Positions 61,979-64,000 of a stretch of DNA of 64,000 nucleotides are shown in pieces (within the stretch, counting starts at the first letter, position 1; each line of letters starts with the position of its first letter). This stretch comes from Actinopolyspora lacussalsi (GTDB lineage: Bacteria; Actinomycetota; Actinomycetes; Mycobacteriales; Pseudonocardiaceae), in NCBI GenBank assembly GCA_030803735.1, contig JAURUC010000001.1:152501-216500 (forward strand), read 5' to 3'. Both the position numbers and the translations under genes were made by a program. The notes under the pieces were generated by a model that worked only from the letters and a program-made list of their open reading frames with translations, was not told the DNA's origin and searched no databases.

Positions 61979-62170
61979 TCAGCCGCGCACGACCTTACCC
62001 GCCTTCAGGCAGGAAGTGCACACGTTCATCCGCTTGCGCTGCGTCGGGCTGACCTTGGCGCGCACGGTCTGAATGTTCGGGTTCCACCTGCGCTTGGTAC
62101 GCCGGTGAGAGTGCGAGACCGCCATACCGAAACCCGGTCCCTTGTTGCAGACGTCGCAGACGGCAGCCAC
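61979..62170 (-). CDS. rpmB: 50S ribosomal protein L28
   Basis: A 63-aa ribosomal protein. [35 protein letters not shown] and the C-terminal [13 protein letters not shown] show the zinc-ribbon-like four Cys (C+ form). GTG 62170 is preferred since AGGGG lies 8 nt upstream and the family begins MAA(V/N)CDVC; GTG 62179 sits immediately next to the same AGGGG and is too close. A zinc-independent paralogue may exist elsewhere, as in mycobacteria. Confidence 0.94.
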   Translation of the reverse strand: MAAVCDVCNKGPGFGMAVSHSHRRTKRRWNPNIQTVRAKVSPTQRKRMNVCTSCLKAGKVVRG

Positions 62171-62791
62171 GTCAGACACCCCTTACTTCGCTCGAATCTC
62201 CGTCCCCGCGTCGTCACCCGACACGGGTCATGCTCGTGCGGTGACAGCGCTGTTGGGCAACGCGGCTACCCCCGCGCCGGTGAAGGCTGTCCACCCAGGG
62301 GTGACTGCGCGCCCGTACACCGCCGTTCGAGTAACGTGCGAAATCGTGCACGTTCCCCGAGCCGTCGCCTCGCGGCGCGGCATTGGCCCCGCTCCGCTGT
62401 GGTGCGAGGTCTTCCCGTGGCGATACCCGATGCCAGCGTGACTGGCCTTACCTGGGTTTCCAGTTACCTGGGTTTCCAGCGGGCTGTCACGACGCAACTC
62501 GCCGCCGATTCAGGTCCTCCGGCGAACCGGCTCGGTTCTCACCGATCCTTGCCGAGTTCCATCGCGAGGGAGTCTAGCAACAGGTGTCGACCCGATCGGA
62601 CACGGCGGGATGCCCATCGTTCGGAGACCCGCCGCCGGTGCCGGACCGCGCCCCCGTGGGGCGCCCGCGCTCCTCGCGGTCCTGCGTCACCGACGTGGTG
62701 GGTACTCACCATGCCGTCGCTCACCCACATCACGGTCGCGGCGACTATTCTCAGCGGCAACCGGGACGAGTGTGGTCCACGCATTGGAGGA
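62171..62791. other. Intergenic region rpmB / DAK2 gene
   Basis: About 620 nt of divergent intergenic DNA with short frames only. It contains a tandem 16-bp direct repeat (62448-62479) and must carry the rpmB promoter. No RNA gene is recognised. Confidence 0.45.
62448..62479. repeat. Tandem 16-bp direct repeat
   Basis: Two exact copies of ttacctgggtttccag lie back to back at 62448-62463 and 62464-62479. Each contains an imperfect ctgg...ccag symmetry. Confidence 0.85.
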
Positions 62792-64000
62792 ATGGTGCTG
62801 CAGGCGTTGGACGGCCCCGCCGTACGGCGTTGGGCCGAGTTGGCAGTGCTCGCGCTGACCGCGAACCGCGCGGCCATCGACCACATCAACGTCTATCCCG
62901 TCGCCGACAACGACACCGGCACCAATCTGCTGCAGACGATGCGTGCGGCCGCGGAATCGGCGGCGAACACCGCGGCCGAGGAGCGACCCGACCGGGTGCT
63001 GGCAGCGCTGGCGGACGGTGCGTTGCACAGCGCCCGCGGCAATTCCGGGCTGTTGCTCTCGCAGGTGCTGCGCGGCATCGCCCAACAGGCCGAGGGGCGA
63101 GCCCCGGTGGGGGCGGATCTGTTCCGGGAAGCGTTACGGCGTGGTCTCCAACTGGCAGGGCAGTCGGTGGCCCGACCGGTGGAGGGAACCCTGCTGACCG
63201 TGCTGCGCGCGGCCGTCGACGCCTGCTGGGAAGCGGCCGACGAACTTCCCGAGGTGGTCGGAGCCGCGACCAGGGCCTCGATCGACGCGTTGCGACTCAC
63301 CCGCACGCAACTTCCGGTGCTGAACTCGGCGGGCGTGGTCGATGCCGGGGGGCGTGGACTGGTCATCCTGCTCGACTCGCTGTACGCGGTGGTATGCGAC
63401 GCACAACGACTCGCGGCGGACAGCCCAGCCGTGCTGGACTCCGACCCGGCCGCTGCGGATACGCCCCGGCACGACTCGGACTACGAGTACGAAGTCATGT
63501 ACCTGCTCTCCGACGCACCCGCCTCCGTCGCCGCCGACCTGCGAAGTCGCCTCGCGGAGCTCGGTGACTGCGTGTCGGTGGCCGACACGGGAGAAGCCCT
63601 TCCGGACCCGACAACACCCGCCACCTGGGCGGTACACGTGCACTGCGACGACATCGGTGCGGCGATCGAGTCGGGCATCGAACTCGGCAGGGTTCACGGC
63701 ATCCGCGTCACCAGGTTCGCCGACCAGGTCGGAAACGCCGCGCGCGGTGGTTCGGGCCAGCGCGCTCACGCCGCGAGCGGCGACCTCTCGGAGGGACGTG
63801 TCGTACTCGCGGTCACGCGCGGCGGGCAGCTGGAAAGCCTCTTCCGCGCGGAAGGCGCGTTGACGCTGCGCATCGACGAGCAGGAGGTGCCGGAGACGCG
63901 AGAGCTCCTGGAGGCGATCCTCGACACCGGTTACGGGGACGTTCTGCTGCTGCCCAACGAGGAGTCGTTGGCACGTCCGGCCGAGGACGCGGCACAGGCC
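62792..64000 (+). CDS. DAK2-domain protein (YloV/FakA-like), partial at the 3' end
   Basis: A frame of 403 codons that runs off the window end. The N-terminal DhaL/DAK2 domain (about residues 1-200) shows the metal-binding Asp cluster in HINVYPVADNDTGTNLLQTM and HSARGNSGLLLSQVLRG, plus AGVVDAGGRGLVILLDSL. A C-terminal DegV-like/FakA domain follows (YEVMYLLSD, GRVVLAVTRGG). FakA homologues phosphorylate DegV/FakB-bound fatty acids; an equivalent (Rv2974c/Rv2975c) lies next to ung and recG in M. tuberculosis. ATG 62792 has GGAGG almost adjacent; GTG 62795 has better spacing. Confidence 0.83.
   Translation, partial: MVLQALDGPAVRRWAELAVLALTANRAAIDHINVYPVADNDTGTNLLQTMRAAAESAANTAAEERPDRVLAALADGALHSARGNSGLLLSQVLRGIAQQAEGRAPVGADLFREALRRGLQLAGQSVARPVEGTLLTVLRAAVDACWEAADELPEVVGAATRASIDALRLTRTQLPVLNSAGVVDAGGRGLVILLDSLYAVVCDAQRLAADSPAVLDSDPAAADTPRHDSDYEYEVMYLLSDAPASVAADLRSRLAELGDCVSVADTGEALPDPTTPATWAVHVHCDDIGAAIESGIELGRVHGIRVTRFADQVGNAARGGSGQRAHAASGDLSEGRVVLAVTRGGQLESLFRAEGALTLRIDEQEVPETRELLEAILDTGYGDVLLLPNEESLARPAEDAAQA

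Overview
The window is a 64 kb, high-GC chromosomal segment from an actinomycete. The gene set points to order Pseudonocardiales, probably a Saccharopolyspora- or Actinopolyspora-like organism; this is a family-level inference and no 16S rRNA is present. Support comes from the 23S/5S rRNA tail, DUF397, a mutT1-type NUDIX plus phosphoglycerate-mutase fusion, CofC, a HU protein with a very long tail, and many GTG and leaderless starts. Much of 14.2-64 kb follows, with rearrangements, the Mycobacterium tuberculosis region from about Rv3014c (ligA) to Rv2974c (ligA, ACT protein, gatCAB, lppZ, doxX, cfp6, ilvBNC, serA, leuB, FAH protein, gltX, IclR, leuCD, hupB, mutT1, ppk, cofC, gpsA, ddl, DUF3515, thiL, ung, DAK2). 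I see no insertion sequence, prophage, CRISPR array or replication origin.

Layout. 1-1.4 kb: the 3' end of a 23S rRNA gene, a 5S rRNA gene and a terminator. 1.4-3.2 kb: a first ilvD. 3.3-11.2 kb: a lipid/sigma locus matching the M. tuberculosis sigK region. On the minus strand lie an alpha/beta hydrolase, an FAD amine-oxidase-like protein, DUF1365, a UfaA1-type methyltransferase, sigK and rskA, nearly all translationally coupled. On the divergent plus strand lie a second cyclopropane-synthase-like methyltransferase and a DUF1295 membrane protein. 11.2-15.6 kb: PAP2 phosphatase, tRNA-Lys, an L,D-transpeptidase lipoprotein and two coupled genes of unknown role. 15.6-23.2 kb: ligA, a GNAT protein, an ACT-domain protein and the gatC-gatA-(64-aa protein)-gatB operon. 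23.2-28 kb: LppZ-like lipoprotein, DoxX, a second ilvD and a PH-domain protein.

28.1-46.2 kb is dominated by branched-chain amino acid synthesis: ilvBNC behind a leader-peptide attenuator, serA, leuB, a citramalate synthase (cimA) behind what looks like a second leader-peptide attenuator with tandem Ile codons, and leuCD divergent from an IclR regulator of the NdgR/LtbR type. An FAH-fold hydrolase, an FAD monooxygenase, gltX, a HAD hydrolase and a tRNA cluster (Gln, Glu, Glu) are interspersed. Two ilvD genes and cimA together imply an isoleucine route that can start from pyruvate, independent of threonine deaminase.

46.6-64 kb: a HU homologue with a 260-residue Lys/Gly/Thr/Ala tail, the cofC-ppk-mutT1 group, plsC-gpsA, a PLP-dependent Cys/Met enzyme near a cysteine dioxygenase, a MocR regulator, ddl, DUF3515, a stand-alone Lrp ligand-binding domain, thiL, ung, rpmB, and the first 403 codons of a DAK2-domain protein that runs off the end.

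The points most worth following up are the putative cimA attenuator, the rearranged sigK/methyltransferase locus, an 86-bp structured repeat found behind ilvC and ddl, the HU tail, and the coupled 64-aa protein inside the gat operon. Leaderless starts, with a TANNNT box 6-9 nt before the start codon, are common here and were used to choose several start codons.
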